A stretch of 64,000 bases of DNA from an uncultured Flavobacteriales bacterium (GCA_905480145.1 CAJQPA010000003.1:28763-92762); one strand, 5' to 3'. Positions 1 through 10,026 are shown, counted from the first letter of the stretch. A program made the numbers and translations. The notes: generated by a model from the letters alone, not told the origin.

Positions 1-1
1 T

Positions 2-1531
2 CAAAGAGATATGGGAAAAGCTGCTTTTGCAGAACTTTTAGATTCTTCTGGTAGAATTCAACTGTACATTAATAGAGATGAAATTTGTCCTGGAGAAGAT
101 AAAACGCATTACAATCAAGTTTTCAAAAAATTAATTGATTTAGGGGATTTTATTGGAATAAAAGGAACCGTATTCGTCACTAAAGTTGGGGAAACTTCCA
201 TTAAAGTAAAAGAATTAACATTGTTAAGTAAATCACTTAAACCGCTTCCCCTTCCGAAAACAGATGCTGATGGGAAGATTCACGATGCCTTTACGGATCC
301 AGAAATGAGATACCGTCAGCGTTATGCTGATTTAGTCGTGAATCCTCATGTTAAAGAAATATTTGTAAAGCGTTCGAGGTTATATACTGCCATGCGTAAT
401 TTCTTCAATGATGCTGGCTACATGGAGGTTGAAACACCTATTCTTCAGCCAATTGCGGGAGGTGCAGCAGCGAGACCTTTTGCGACACATCATAACTCGT
501 TAGATATTCCATTGTACATGAGAATTGCGAATGAGCTTTATTTAAAACGACTCATCGTGGGCGGTTTTGATGGCGTATATGAATTTTCTAAGAACTTCAG
601 AAATGAAGGAATGGACAGAACTCATAACCCTGAGTTTACTGCGATGGAAATATATGTATCCTACAAGGATTACAATTGGATGATGGATTTTGCAGAGCGC
701 TTATTAGAGCATTGTGCATTAGCCGTTAACGGAACACCTGAATCAACTTTTGGAGAACATAAAATTAACTTTAAAGCTCCATATAAAAGAGTTACGATGC
801 GCCAATCAATCATCGACTTCACAGGTTATGACATCAAAGGTCAATCTGAAGATGAATTGAGAGCGGCTGCATTAGGTATGGGTATCGAAGTAAATGATAC
901 GATGGGTGTAGGAAAATTAATTGATGAAATTTTTGGGGAGAAATGTGAAGGGAATTACATTCAGCCAACATTCATCACAGACTACCCTAAAGAAATGTCA
1001 CCACTTTGTAAAGAACATAGAGAAGATTCTTCTTTAACAGAGCGCTTCGAATTAATGGTTTGTGGGAAAGAAATAGCAAACGCTTATTCTGAATTAAATG
1101 ATCCCATAGATCAAAGAAATCGTTTTGAAGAGCAAGTGAAATTAGCTCAAAAAGGAGATGATGAGGCCGGTGAGTTTATTGATCAAGATTTCTTGCGTTC
1201 TCTAGAGTATGGAATGCCGCCAACAAGTGGAATGGGAATCGGGATGGATCGTTTGGTAATGTACTTGACAAATAACCCTTCTATTCAAGAAGTGCTATTC
1301 TTCCCTCAAATGAAACCAGAGGTGTTTGGAAAACCAGGACCTGATTTGTCAGAAAATGAAAAAATCATTTATGATATTCTAACAAAAGAAGAAACGATTG
1401 GTTTGAATGACCTTAAAACGCAATCAGGCTTAAGCAATAAGCAGTGGGACAAGGGAATAAAGGGATTAACGAAAAATAACATTGCCAAAGTCACAAAGAC
1501 GGATGACAATTTGGTTGTTGATTTGGTATAA
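2..1531 (+). CDS. lysS: Lysine--tRNA ligase (class II), 5' end outside window
   Basis: Charges tRNA-Lys with lysine in the cytoplasm. The frame is already open at base 2, and the first ATG (base 11) aligns with an internal part of the OB-fold anticodon-binding domain (MGKAAFA...GRIQLY), so about 60 N-terminal residues lie outside the window. Class II motifs follow: RYRQRYADL, the motif 2 region FRNEGMDRTHNPEFT, and motif 3 GMGIGMDRLVM. After the usual end at FFPQMKPE there is an extra tail of about 65 residues (SENEKIIYDIL to VVDLV) that looks like a small winged-helix module. I recall similar tails on other Bacteroidota LysRS proteins. A terminator follows immediately. Confidence 0.97.
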   Translation, partial: QRDMGKAAFAELLDSSGRIQLYINRDEICPGEDKTHYNQVFKKLIDLGDFIGIKGTVFVTKVGETSIKVKELTLLSKSLKPLPLPKTDADGKIHDAFTDPEMRYRQRYADLVVNPHVKEIFVKRSRLYTAMRNFFNDAGYMEVETPILQPIAGGAAARPFATHHNSLDIPLYMRIANELYLKRLIVGGFDGVYEFSKNFRNEGMDRTHNPEFTAMEIYVSYKDYNWMMDFAERLLEHCALAVNGTPESTFGEHKINFKAPYKRVTMRQSIIDFTGYDIKGQSEDELRAAALGMGIEVNDTMGVGKLIDEIFGEKCEGNYIQPTFITDYPKEMSPLCKEHREDSSLTERFELMVCGKEIANAYSELNDPIDQRNRFEEQVKLAQKGDDEAGEFIDQDFLRSLEYGMPPTSGMGIGMDRLVMYLTNNPSIQEVLFFPQMKPEVFGKPGPDLSENEKIIYDILTKEETIGLNDLKTQSGLSNKQWDKGIKGLTKNNIAKVTKTDDNLVVDLV

Positions 1532-1544
1532 TTTTCAAAAAAAC

Positions 1545-1577
1545 AAAAAGGTCAGCTTAATTCGCTGACCTTTTTTT
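1545..1577 (+). terminator. Intrinsic terminator after lysS, probably bidirectional
   Basis: GGTCAGC (1550-1556) and GCTGACC (1564-1570) form a 7-bp stem with a 7-nt loop, followed by seven T. The A-run on the left gives a T-run on the other strand, so the hairpin can also end the convergent LacI-type gene. Confidence 0.9.
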
Positions 1578-1601
1578 ATGCCTTATTTTGAAGAACTGGA
1601 A

Positions 1602-2594
1602 TTAATGTGACCCCCTTGAGATAAATTCGCAAGGGAAAATAAAATGTTCTCCCGGATCTTTACTTTCTTTTAATCGACTATACATCCTATCGGCTGTTTG
1701 CAAACCAATTTTATTAATTGGCTGACGAATGGCACTTATTGGAGGATTCAAGTATTCAAACGCCTCACTATCATCAAAAGAAATTATCCTAACATCGCTT
1801 GGTACGTTAATGTTGTTTTTCTTCAAAGAAGCCAAAACAGGATAAGTACATTGATTGTTTAAAGCGACGAATGAGTCCGTCCCCTTTTTAATTTGGGCTT
1901 TGATTGCCTCGTTGATTTCATCTTCGCCATTTGGTAAGTCAATGTATTCGAAGTCAATGTCATATTTCTCGCAAGCTAACTTAACACCCTCAATTCTATC
2001 TTGAATTGTTGAAACATTAGAAGGTGAAGGAACCAAAGCCGAAACTCGAGTAGGTTTTTTAGAAAATGCTTTTATTAGTTTTTTCCCTTCCGAGATGTTG
2101 TCAACTCCAACAAAGTCAGCATCTTTATCTCCAGGTCTATCGGTAAAGACAACCGGAATGTGTGTTGAAAGTAATATTGGAATGAGATCTTTTATATCAT
2201 TACTTGGTGCAATAATCATCCCATCAATACTTCTTTGAATCAGCTCATTCATAAGAACCTTTTCCACTTGATTATCATCATTGGTATTGACAATAAACGT
2301 ATTGTATCCTTGAGCGTATAATTTTTCTTGAATAATTTTGCAACTTTCAGCGTAAAATGGATTAGAAATGTCCGGTAAAACTAAACCTATTGTTTTCGTT
2401 TCTCCCTGTCTTAAGCTCTTAGCGAAGAAATTTGGAACATAAGACAATTCAATTGCTTTTGCTTTAATTAACTCCTGTTTATTCTTGCTGATGTTAAACT
2501 GATCCCCTTTGTCATTTAATACAAACGATACCGTAGCTTTAGAAACACCCAGGGCTTGAGCAATATCATTTAGTGAGGTTCTTTTTTTCTTCAT
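1602..2594 (-). CDS. LacI-family transcriptional regulator
   Basis: DNA-binding repressor or activator of the LacI/GalR family, 330 residues, the normal family length. Residues 6-30 hold the canonical HTH (SLNDIAQALGVSKATVSFVL) followed by the hinge helix region (PNFFAKSLRQGET). The rest is a periplasmic-binding-protein-like sensor domain (TIGLVLPDISNPFYAE; later IRQPINKIGLQTADRM). No sugar-utilisation operon lies beside it, so the ligand cannot be inferred. It is convergent with lysS and separated by a terminator. The gene starts 76 nt upstream of the M48 protease stop and could be read through from that operon. Confidence 0.9.
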   Translation of the reverse strand: MKKKRTSLNDIAQALGVSKATVSFVLNDKGDQFNISKNKQELIKAKAIELSYVPNFFAKSLRQGETKTIGLVLPDISNPFYAESCKIIQEKLYAQGYNTFIVNTNDDNQVEKVLMNELIQRSIDGMIIAPSNDIKDLIPILLSTHIPVVFTDRPGDKDADFVGVDNISEGKKLIKAFSKKPTRVSALVPSPSNVSTIQDRIEGVKLACEKYDIDFEYIDLPNGEDEINEAIKAQIKKGTDSFVALNNQCTYPVLASLKKNNINVPSDVRIISFDDSEAFEYLNPPISAIRQPINKIGLQTADRMYSRLKESKDPGEHFIFPCEFISRGSH

Positions 2595-2669
2595 TTGGTT
2601 CAGGTCTATCTTAAAAAGTACAAATAATTTATCCTTCGTATTTAAAGTTAAATTAGATGGGAATGTTAC

Positions 2670-3473
2670 CTACGGTAAAGTAGATAACATTTTTTCAAAT
2701 TCTGTTTTGTAAGTTTTTCTTCCTGCACAACCATTGGTTATTGCCAAATTTTGGAAGTTCTCAATTCTATCTCCCGGATCAGGATGAGTACTCAAGAACT
2801 CTGGTGTTCGAGCTCCTCCCATTTCTTTAATCTTCATAAAAAATCCGGCTCCACCATCAGCATTATAGTCTGTTGGACACAAATAATCTACCGATTTTCC
2901 ATCTGCTTCAGACTCATGTTTTCTTGAAAATTTCAAGCCAATTAAACCTGAAGTAACCTGTTTCAAAGCAACCATATCACCTGCAATAACATCCAAGCAA
3001 ACTTGAATTCCAAATTGCGTTGTCATTTGACGAGTAGAATGCCTCATGTCTGCATGTGCAATTTCATGACCCAAAACACCAGCAAATTGATCTTCAGAAT
3101 CTAAAAACTTTAATATTCCTGTATAGATATAGATGTATCCTCCTGGAGTACAAAATGCATTTAACGTACTGTCATCTTGAATGATACGTAACCTCCAGTT
3201 AAATTCATCTTTATAATCAACCCCACCACTTGCTAATATTTTATCACGGACTTTATAGATGTATTCATATGCGGATTTATACTTTACAGAATCCAAAAGA
3301 GGATATTGAGCAGGGTTTCCATCAATTTCAGCAGCAACTTGCGCTCCGAATTGTTTATCTTGCTCAATCGTAAATAAATTAACTCCTTTTCCTTTGTTCT
3401 TTTTATTAACCACACCGCATGATATAACCAATGCTAGCGTGACTATAAATACAATTAAATTTGATATTTTCAT
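2670..3473 (-). CDS. M48-family metalloprotease, predicted lipoprotein
   Basis: Zinc metalloprotease of the M48 family, probably anchored in the envelope and involved in protein quality control. I chose the ATG at 3473 (267 residues), which gives a lipoprotein signal (MKISNLIVF... with lipobox VISC, Cys19). A longer frame from 3551 would overlap the upstream gene and bury the signal. The zinc site HEIAH lies near residues 136-140, with a downstream HESEAD glutamate ligand. No large C-terminal TPR region is present, so it is the short LoiP/YggG-like type. It follows the PAP2-like gene by 25 nt and is the last gene of the asnS-rpoN run. Confidence 0.88.
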   Translation of the reverse strand: MKISNLIVFIVTLALVISCGVVNKKNKGKGVNLFTIEQDKQFGAQVAAEIDGNPAQYPLLDSVKYKSAYEYIYKVRDKILASGGVDYKDEFNWRLRIIQDDSTLNAFCTPGGYIYIYTGILKFLDSEDQFAGVLGHEIAHADMRHSTRQMTTQFGIQVCLDVIAGDMVALKQVTSGLIGLKFSRKHESEADGKSVDYLCPTDYNADGGAGFFMKIKEMGGARTPEFLSTHPDPGDRIENFQNLAITNGCAGRKTYKTEFEKMLSTLP

Positions 3474-3498
3474 TCTCTGTTTTTTACGATTTATTGTT

Positions 3499-4143
3499 CT
3501 AAAAAAAGAAACCGATTCCAAAAGTAATAAAACTTCCAATACACCAACCAATTACTAATTCGTCTAGGCTATGTTTGCTTAAATATAATCTAGCAGACAT
3601 AACCAAACCAGAAATAATAAAGGCAAAGGCAATAATCCATAATTGATAATCTGTATGACCATCAATATAGCTAAACAAAAACCCAACCAAAATTCCACAT
3701 CCAGCGGCGTGAATACTTATTTTTTTCCATCTATTTAGAAAAAAGAATACAAATGTTACAAGAACTCCAGCTAACGGAAGAGTGACAAAATATTTGGGAT
3801 AAAAAGGCACAAGCTGCGCTCTATAGTAATACAATCCAAAAAGTAAGAGGGAGTAAAAGAACATGATCGCAATTGGAGCCCTTCTCTCTTTTTGCGTCTC
3901 CATTTCTATGGATTGAATCATTTTGTGTCTTTTCATTAAGTAAAATGATAATGCCGGAGCAAGACCTATAAAAACAGTATAGTGGTAAAGCAATCTCAGC
4001 TTCTCTTTTGGATGCAAATTATAAAAGCAATATGTGTTATAAAACCCATGATCAGAGGGGACATACATTACTAATATTAGCGCGATAATTGGTAAAACTA
4101 AAGGATTAAAAACCCAAGAAATAATATTTGCGGATAACCTCAT
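3499..4143 (-). CDS. PAP2-like integral membrane protein
   Basis: A 214-residue protein with about six hydrophobic helices. Remnants of the acid phosphatase motifs are visible: KERRAP near residue 85, IHAAG in the middle and ARLYLSKHSLDE near residues 183-194 (R-x5-H with a following Asp). This suggests a PAP2-superfamily lipid phosphatase or an inactive relative; motif 2 lacks the usual PSGH. Its ATG overlaps the rpoN stop by one base (TAATG), so translation is probably coupled to rpoN. Substrate unknown. Confidence 0.7.
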   Translation of the reverse strand: MRLSANIISWVFNPLVLPIIALILVMYVPSDHGFYNTYCFYNLHPKEKLRLLYHYTVFIGLAPALSFYLMKRHKMIQSIEMETQKERRAPIAIMFFYSLLLFGLYYYRAQLVPFYPKYFVTLPLAGVLVTFVFFFLNRWKKISIHAAGCGILVGFLFSYIDGHTDYQLWIIAFAFIISGLVMSARLYLSKHSLDELVIGWCIGSFITFGIGFFF

Positions 4144-5579
4144 TAAAGTTCCTTTCTCAATCGTGCCACAGGAATATTTAATTGCTCTCTATACTTTGCT
4201 ACTGTCCTTCTGGCAATATTATATCCTTTATCTTTCAAGAGAATTGCCAACTTTTCATCGGTCAAAGGCTTTCTTTTTTCTTCTGCATTAACGGCTTCAG
4301 AAAGAATCTTTTTTACTTCACGTGTTGAAACCTCTTCACCTGAACTTGTTGAAAGTGATTCAGAAAAGAAATATTTCAAAGAGATAACGCCCTGTTCTGT
4401 CTGAACATATTTACTATTTGCAACTCTTGATATTGTTGAAATATCTAGATTCACAATTTCAGCAATATCCTTTAATATCATTGGCCTAAGTTTCGTCTCA
4501 TCCCCTGTTAAGAAATATTGTTTCTGATAATTCATGATTGCATCCATGGTCAGTAACAAGGTGTTTTGACGTTGTTTGATCGCGTCAATAAACCATTTTG
4601 CTCCATCCAGTTTTTGCTTTATAAAAGTTAAAGCCTCTTTATCTGTCTTTGATGATTTCGCTCCTTCAGCATAACCTCTAAGCATGTTTTTATAAGCTCC
4701 ACTGACCTTTAATTCAGGAGCGTTTCTTCCATTAATTGTTAAACTTAATTTCCCGTCATTCTCGGTTACACCAAAATCTGGAACAATTTGCTGATAATTA
4801 CCTGTAGCTTCTTTTGAGGAGCCTCCTGGTTTTGGATTTAACTTAACGATCTCATCTATTGCTTCTTTAAGATCTTCATTATTAATCTCCAATTTTTTCA
4901 TAATCTTTTTGTAGTGCTTCTTTGTAAACTCTTCAAAATGATCTTCTAATATTTTTTTTGCTGTAAAACGGGTAATATCACCGTTTTGTCTTCTATCAAT
5001 TTGCAACAACAAACATTCTCTTAAATCTCTTGCTCCAATTCCAGCAGGATCCATTTCCTGAATCAAACTTAATATCTTTTCTACTTCCTCTTCAGTGGCA
5101 GAGATATTCATAGAGAATGCTAAATCATCCACTATTGCTTCTATTTCACGATTTAAATATCCCGATTCATCTAAATTACCTATGAGTGTATCGGCAATAA
5201 CGAACTGCGTATCGTTCAATTTACGCATTTTCAATTGCGTCGTCAGTCTCTCTTGGAACGACTTAGAACCAGACAATGGAATTACCTTTTCTTCATCGTC
5301 TTTACTTGTATTATTTACTTGCGTTTTGTAATCAGCATCATCGGCGAGGTAATCGTCAATGTTAAAATCCTCCTCTTTTTCATCCTCTTCTTGCTCGTCA
5401 TCAAATTCATCCTCTTCTTTCTCTTCCGCTCCTTCTTCTAAAGCAGGGTTTTCTTCTATTTCTTGTTTTATACGAGTTTCTAATTCCATCGTAGGCACTT
5501 GCAACAATTTCATCAATTGAATCTGTTGGGGAGACAAGCGCTGCTCCATCTTGTGCGATAAGTATTGTTTTAATGCCAT
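4143..5579 (-). CDS. rpoN: RNA polymerase sigma-54 factor
   Basis: Alternative sigma factor for -24/-12 promoters, acting with AAA+ enhancer-binding proteins. The N-terminal region I is Gln/Leu-rich (QRLSPQQIQLMKLLQVPTMELE), followed by a very acidic region II (residues about 47-80, runs of E and D), the core-binding domain, and the C-terminal RpoN box (ARRTVAKYREQLNIP). The length of 478 is normal. It lies 57 nt after asnS and overlaps the next gene by one base. No enhancer-binding activator is encoded in this window. Confidence 0.97.
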   Translation of the reverse strand: MALKQYLSHKMEQRLSPQQIQLMKLLQVPTMELETRIKQEIEENPALEEGAEEKEEDEFDDEQEEDEKEEDFNIDDYLADDADYKTQVNNTSKDDEEKVIPLSGSKSFQERLTTQLKMRKLNDTQFVIADTLIGNLDESGYLNREIEAIVDDLAFSMNISATEEEVEKILSLIQEMDPAGIGARDLRECLLLQIDRRQNGDITRFTAKKILEDHFEEFTKKHYKKIMKKLEINNEDLKEAIDEIVKLNPKPGGSSKEATGNYQQIVPDFGVTENDGKLSLTINGRNAPELKVSGAYKNMLRGYAEGAKSSKTDKEALTFIKQKLDGAKWFIDAIKQRQNTLLLTMDAIMNYQKQYFLTGDETKLRPMILKDIAEIVNLDISTISRVANSKYVQTEQGVISLKYFFSESLSTSSGEEVSTREVKKILSEAVNAEEKRKPLTDEKLAILLKDKGYNIARRTVAKYREQLNIPVARLRKEL

Positions 5580-5636
5580 AAGCGTGATTAATTATCAGTA
5601 AAGTACTTAATAATTGATAAAAACTGTGCTGTTTTA

Positions 5637-7076
5637 TTAGAATTCTGCGTTTTGTGGTGTTCTCGGGAAAGGAATCACATCCCTAATGTTAGACATTCCT
5701 GTAACGAACATAACCATACGCTCAAAACCCAATCCAAATCCAGCGTGTGGAACTGTTCCAAATTTTCTGGTATCCAAATACCATTGTAAATCTTCCTCAG
5801 GAATATCAAAATCAGCGAACTTAGATTTTAAAACATCTAACCTCTCTTCTCTTTGAGAGCCACCAACGATTTCTCCAATTCCAGGGAACAGAACATCCAT
5901 TGCTGCCACAGTTTTACCATCATCATTTTGACGCATGTAAAATGCCTTTATTTCTGCTGGATAATCCGTTAGAATTACCGGGCATTTATATTTCTTTTCA
6001 ACTAAATATCTCTCGTGTTCACTATGAAGATCTACTCCCCATGACACATCGTATTTGAATTTCTTTTTCTTGAATGGTTTTGAATTCCTAAGAACTTCAA
6101 TAGCTTCAGTATACGTCAATCGAATAAAATCATTCTCGGTTACAAACTTCAACCGTTCCATCAGTGTCATTTCATTTCTTTCAGCCGCTGGCTTAGACTG
6201 TTGTTCTTTTTCTTCTCTATCATTTAAGAATTGGAGGTCATCAGCACAATTAGTCAAGATATACTCACAGATAAATTTCAAAAAGTCTTCTGTCAAATCC
6301 ATGTTGTCCTCCAAATCATTGAAAGCAACCTCTGGTTCAATCATCCAAAATTCAGCTAAATGGCGAGAAGTATTGGAGTTTTCTGCTCTAAAGGTTGGTC
6401 CAAAAGTATAAACTTGCCCTAGTGCTAGTGCAGCTAATTCAGCTTCTAACTGACCAGAAACTGTCAGGTTTACTGCTTTTCCAAAAAAGTCTTGCTTGAA
6501 ATCTACATTTCCATCTTCATCTAGAGGAGGATTTTTTGCATCCAAAGTAGAAACTCTAAACATTTCTCCTGCACCTTCTGCATCTGAACCAGTTACTATT
6601 GGTGTGTGAATATAGTTGAATCCTTTGTTGTTAAAATAGCTATGTATTGCAAAAGAAACGGCATGTCTAATTCTAAAAACAGCACCGAACGTATTTGTTC
6701 TAAAGCGAAGATGCGCTTGCTCTCTTAAAAACTCAAGACTATGTTTTTTAGGTTGCATAACTGTTTTCTGGACTTCTTCAGGATTTGCATCACCCAAGAT
6801 TTCTATCGAAATTACTTTTAATTCTACCGCTTGACCGGCTCCTTGTGATTCTACTAACTCACCAGAAATAGCAACTGCAGAAGCTGTTGTTACCCTTTTC
6901 AAAGTTACTTCATCAAAGCTTTCAAAATCAACTACAGCTTGAATGTTATTTATGGTAGAACCATCATTTACTTGGATGAAACGATTACTTCTAAACGCTC
7001 TTACCCAACCTTTGATTAACACTGTATTTCCAACTTGTGGACTTTGAAGTATATCTGCTATTTTCTCTCTTTTCAT
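5637..7076 (-). CDS. asnS: Asparagine--tRNA ligase (class II)
   Basis: Charges tRNA-Asn. The ATG at 7076 gives 479 residues beginning [13 protein letters not shown]; a longer frame from 7148 would start upstream of the promoter and is rejected. The N-terminal OB-fold ([22 protein letters not shown]) is followed by the class II core with [39 protein letters not shown] (motif 2) and the motif 3 glycine-rich [15 protein letters not shown]. The presence of AsnRS suggests direct charging of asparagine. Expressed leftward from a TTG/TATTTTTG promoter about 22 nt upstream, ahead of rpoN. Confidence 0.96.
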   Translation of the reverse strand: MKREKIADILQSPQVGNTVLIKGWVRAFRSNRFIQVNDGSTINNIQAVVDFESFDEVTLKRVTTASAVAISGELVESQGAGQAVELKVISIEILGDANPEEVQKTVMQPKKHSLEFLREQAHLRFRTNTFGAVFRIRHAVSFAIHSYFNNKGFNYIHTPIVTGSDAEGAGEMFRVSTLDAKNPPLDEDGNVDFKQDFFGKAVNLTVSGQLEAELAALALGQVYTFGPTFRAENSNTSRHLAEFWMIEPEVAFNDLEDNMDLTEDFLKFICEYILTNCADDLQFLNDREEKEQQSKPAAERNEMTLMERLKFVTENDFIRLTYTEAIEVLRNSKPFKKKKFKYDVSWGVDLHSEHERYLVEKKYKCPVILTDYPAEIKAFYMRQNDDGKTVAAMDVLFPGIGEIVGGSQREERLDVLKSKFADFDIPEEDLQWYLDTRKFGTVPHAGFGLGFERMVMFVTGMSNIRDVIPFPRTPQNAEF

Positions 7077-7097
7077 TCTCTGCGATTTCTTGATGTC

Positions 7098-7127
7098 CAA
7101 AAATAACAAGAATGTGCCTAAACTCAA
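7098..7127 (-). promoter_or_regulatory. Bacteroidota-type promoter for asnS
   Basis: On the minus strand, TTG (7127-7125) lies 19 nt ahead of TATTTTTG (7105-7098), matching the Bacteroidota -33 TTG / -7 TAnnTTTG pattern. The expected start site leaves a short leader before the ATG at 7076, which supports that start. Confidence 0.65.
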
Positions 7128-7200
7128 CGTAATAAAACAGAAAAGCACACTCCATAGACGAACTAATTAACAGGGTGATGCTTATCGGATATTTGAAGTG

Positions 7201-7764
7201 TTATTTTCCATTCCAGTTTGTCATGGTTAATTGTAAACCAATTGATGAAAACCCTTTGATAAATTCAATCGAGGTGGATGTTCTCTCTGGCAAACTCAAA
7301 CTCTCTTCTTTACTCCAATCTCCTAAAACATAATTTGATTGTTTCCCAGGATTAAATTCACTTCCCACTCCAAATCTCAATCTTGCATATTGACTTGTGC
7401 CTAGGACTGCTTGAATATCTTTCAAGCCATTATGTCCGCCATCAGAACCTTTTCCTTTCATTCTTAATTTACCAAATGGAAGAGCTATATCATCCGTAAT
7501 AACCAATAAGTTCTCAATCTTAATTTTCTCAGTTTGCATCCAATAATTAACTGCTTTACCGGAGAGGTTCATAAATGTATTTGGCTTGGCCAGAATTAAT
7601 GTTCTACCTTTAAATTTAACCGTTGCGACATCTGCAAGTTTCTCAGTTGAAAATTCCGCCCCTAACTCTTTAGCAAAAGCATCTAGTACTTTAAAACCAA
7701 CATTGTGTCGGGTGTTTTCGTATTTTAGACCTGGATTTCCAAGACCAACGATAAGGTATTTCAT
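7201..7764 (-). CDS. pth: Peptidyl-tRNA hydrolase
   Basis: Releases tRNA from peptidyl-tRNA that drops off ribosomes. The 187-residue protein has all signatures: MKYLIVGLGNPGLKYENTRHNVGF (substrate Asn and catalytic His20), NTFMNLSGKAV, and SDGGHNGLKDI. Length is normal. It lies 56 nt after the GNAT-like gene on the same strand and 124 nt before asnS, which has its own promoter. Confidence 0.96.
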   Translation of the reverse strand: MKYLIVGLGNPGLKYENTRHNVGFKVLDAFAKELGAEFSTEKLADVATVKFKGRTLILAKPNTFMNLSGKAVNYWMQTEKIKIENLLVITDDIALPFGKLRMKGKGSDGGHNGLKDIQAVLGTSQYARLRFGVGSEFNPGKQSNYVLGDWSKEESLSLPERTSTSIEFIKGFSSIGLQLTMTNWNGK

Positions 7765-7820
7765 TTTATCAGAACATTTAGAATTCGAAAATACAATAAT
7801 TGTACAATGTTAGAAAAGAA

Positions 7821-8849
7821 TTATCCCATATCTGTTCCTGAAATGTGAAATGATTGCTTGGACGTCTCACTCTTGTTGTTTAAGGTTTTAGATATTACGT
7901 TGACCTGAGTCACACCAATTAATTTGTTCAAAACACCCCATTTAATCTTGTTTTTGATAGTAGAATAAAGCCCATCGATTGGATCCACCCACCACAGTAT
8001 TAAATTCCGTTTTTCTTCTGCAAGAATACTGTTAAAGAAATCGTTCAACAAATTCGAACAATTATCTTTAATATAGACACCCTCAGGTATTACAAAAGAG
8101 TGTTTTTTAGGACGTATAATTCTATTAATTCCAGGGATAAATGGAATCACTTTGGTTAGTGTTTTACCAAATTTACCAGGAAGTCTTTCAATACGCCAGT
8201 CTAGATTTGTAATTTTAGCAAAGCATATGATTTCTTCGGTTTCATTTTTAACAACATAGTACTCACCTTTCATAAATTCTTGAAGAAAGAAATAATCCTT
8301 TTTCTGCAATCTACTGATTATAAATTCAGGTATTTCACTCCAATCACCAGACCGCACCACATCTATTTTATTCTTTGGCGCGACTCTACTGAATGTTCTT
8401 AACTCAATTTCACGAATTGTTTTAAATCCTAATTCTTCTGTCAACCAAAGACTTTTGACATTTTCAGGGTCCACATAAGCATAAAATTCAGATATTTTCT
8501 CACCTTTGAAACCTGTCTTTAGGGCATCCTCAAAAAAAAGCTTTAGCTCATTCTTAATTTTACTTTTTCCACCTGCCCTAGACTTATGCTTTCCGGTTGA
8601 CTGAAATATTGATTGAAAAGCAAAATATCGTATGTACCAATGGCCACTTCTTCTGCAAAAAGTAACGTTTCCTAAAACTTTATCATTACGTTCAAGGGTT
8701 AAAAACAATGGATTGTCTAAATCCAAGACTCGAGCTTCTGTATTTAAGTGTTGATATAATCCACCATTTGAACCAAGTGTTGTCTTTTTGAGGATGTCAA
8801 TTACACCCTTTGAAGGTTCTGTATTTATTCTAAATAATGAGCTTAACAT
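7821..8849 (-). CDS. GNAT-like acyltransferase-fold protein, function unknown
   Basis: 342 residues. The middle part looks like a GNAT N-acetyltransferase: NDKVLGNVTFCRR, GHWYIRYFAFQS, and AYVDPENVKSLWLTEELGFKTIREI, the last being a typical GNAT C-terminal signature near residues 120-145. A second half (about residues 165-342) looks like a degenerate GNAT domain, giving a possible tandem arrangement. Substrate unknown. It starts one base after the stop of the alcohol dehydrogenase, so the two genes are very likely cotranscribed. Confidence 0.6.
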   Translation of the reverse strand: MLSSLFRINTEPSKGVIDILKKTTLGSNGGLYQHLNTEARVLDLDNPLFLTLERNDKVLGNVTFCRRSGHWYIRYFAFQSIFQSTGKHKSRAGGKSKIKNELKLFFEDALKTGFKGEKISEFYAYVDPENVKSLWLTEELGFKTIREIELRTFSRVAPKNKIDVVRSGDWSEIPEFIISRLQKKDYFFLQEFMKGEYYVVKNETEEIICFAKITNLDWRIERLPGKFGKTLTKVIPFIPGINRIIRPKKHSFVIPEGVYIKDNCSNLLNDFFNSILAEEKRNLILWWVDPIDGLYSTIKNKIKWGVLNKLIGVTQVNVISKTLNNKSETSKQSFHISGTDMG

Positions 8850-8850
8850 C

Positions 8851-10014
8851 TTAGAACGATGATTGAATTATTGCCGATATATCATCAAGATCAATACTTT
8901 TTCTTTCGCCCATTTGTGTCCATCCACGTTCTGAAAACAAATCACATATTATTACTTCAGCCCCCTTGAATTCTGAAGTGTATTCTGATAATTTCGTTGA
9001 CACACCTAGACCATGAAAGAACATCTCTGTTTTTTGAATAGCTTCTCTCGCAATTTCTTCATTCGTCCCTTCCAAATTCCAAACACGCTTTCCATATTGA
9101 GTAAGTTTCTCTTGCTTATCTGTAAATTTACGCTCCCATAAACGAGGAGCGATTATGGCAAGTGTTCTTGCATGGTCAATATCAAATAAAGCTGTTAATT
9201 CATGCCCAATCATGTGTGTTGTCCAATCAGTTGGCACACCGCAACGGAGGTTGCCATTTAAGGCATGTGTAGCGCAATGCATTAAGTTAGAGGCTAACTT
9301 GTAGTCCGAAGGGTGATCAACAACGTTAGCCACTTCAATTAACGTAGAAAGTATGCCTTCGGCTTCTCGTTCCTGTAAAAGATTTTCTGTAGGATATGTT
9401 ATGTATTGTTCCAATGTATGCATGAAGGCGTCAATGATTCCATTCGCCAATTGTCTTTTGGGAAGACTTGCAACCAGGCTAGGGTCGCAAAATGAAAACA
9501 CGGGGAAGAAAAGAGGTCCACCCATTGTTAATTTTGCTTTCAAAGATTTACGGCTAATCACAGCTCCAGAATTTGCCTCAGAACCCGTTGCCGGCAATGT
9601 TAGTATTGTTCCAAACGGCACAGCAGAAGTAAAAACACATCCCTCTTTTCGTTTCAATACATCCCAAGGATTTCCTTTATAATTAATTGCGCCAGACATA
9701 AATTTAACACCATCAATGACAGAACCTCCTCCTATTGCTAAAATGAAATCAATATTCTTTTCTTTTGCTAATTCAGCTCCTTTGATGAGGGTGTCATATT
9801 CAGGGTTTGCTTCAACTCCTGGAAATTCAGTTAATTCAAAATCGACCAACTTTTTTAAAACTTTATCCAGAAGACCAATTTTTTTAACAGAGCCTCCGCC
9901 ATATACCAAAAGTATGTTTTTTACATTTTGATCTTTTAACAGGATTGGTAATCTATCCAATTGATCTTTTCCAAATACTATTCTAGTTGGATTTATTACT
10001 TCAAAGTTTTCCAT
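8851..10014 (-). CDS. Iron-containing alcohol dehydrogenase (YqhD/butanol dehydrogenase type)
   Basis: NAD(P)H-dependent reduction of aldehydes or oxidation of alcohols. The 387 residues cover the whole family. The Rossmann-like part has GGGS at residues 95-98. Metal ligands are visible: D195 and H199 (DAFMHTLEQY), H267 (TTHMIGHEL) and H281 (DIDHARTLA). The closest named group by motif is YqhD/BdhA, usually NADPH-dependent aldehyde scavenging, but the substrate cannot be read from sequence. It is the first gene after the exb-cluster terminator and is followed one base later by the GNAT-like gene. Confidence 0.9.
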   Translation of the reverse strand: MENFEVINPTRIVFGKDQLDRLPILLKDQNVKNILLVYGGGSVKKIGLLDKVLKKLVDFELTEFPGVEANPEYDTLIKGAELAKEKNIDFILAIGGGSVIDGVKFMSGAINYKGNPWDVLKRKEGCVFTSAVPFGTILTLPATGSEANSGAVISRKSLKAKLTMGGPLFFPVFSFCDPSLVASLPKRQLANGIIDAFMHTLEQYITYPTENLLQEREAEGILSTLIEVANVVDHPSDYKLASNLMHCATHALNGNLRCGVPTDWTTHMIGHELTALFDIDHARTLAIIAPRLWERKFTDKQEKLTQYGKRVWNLEGTNEEIAREAIQKTEMFFHGLGVSTKLSEYTSEFKGAEVIICDLFSERGWTQMGERKSIDLDDISAIIQSSF

Positions 10015-10026
10015 ATTGTTTTCAAT

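Noticed and set aside
2666..2696. Hairpin with T-run at the 3' end of the M48 protease gene
   Set aside because: The T-run follows on the plus strand, where no gene ends; on the coding strand it has no T tail and overlaps the stop codon.
5095..5441. Plus-strand frames inside rpoN
   Set aside because: They are antisense to the acidic region of RpoN and show the expected shadow composition (Phe/Leu/Ser-rich).
7077..7148. Longer N-terminus for asnS
   Set aside because: The extra 24 codons are upstream of or within the promoter and do not match the AsnRS family.
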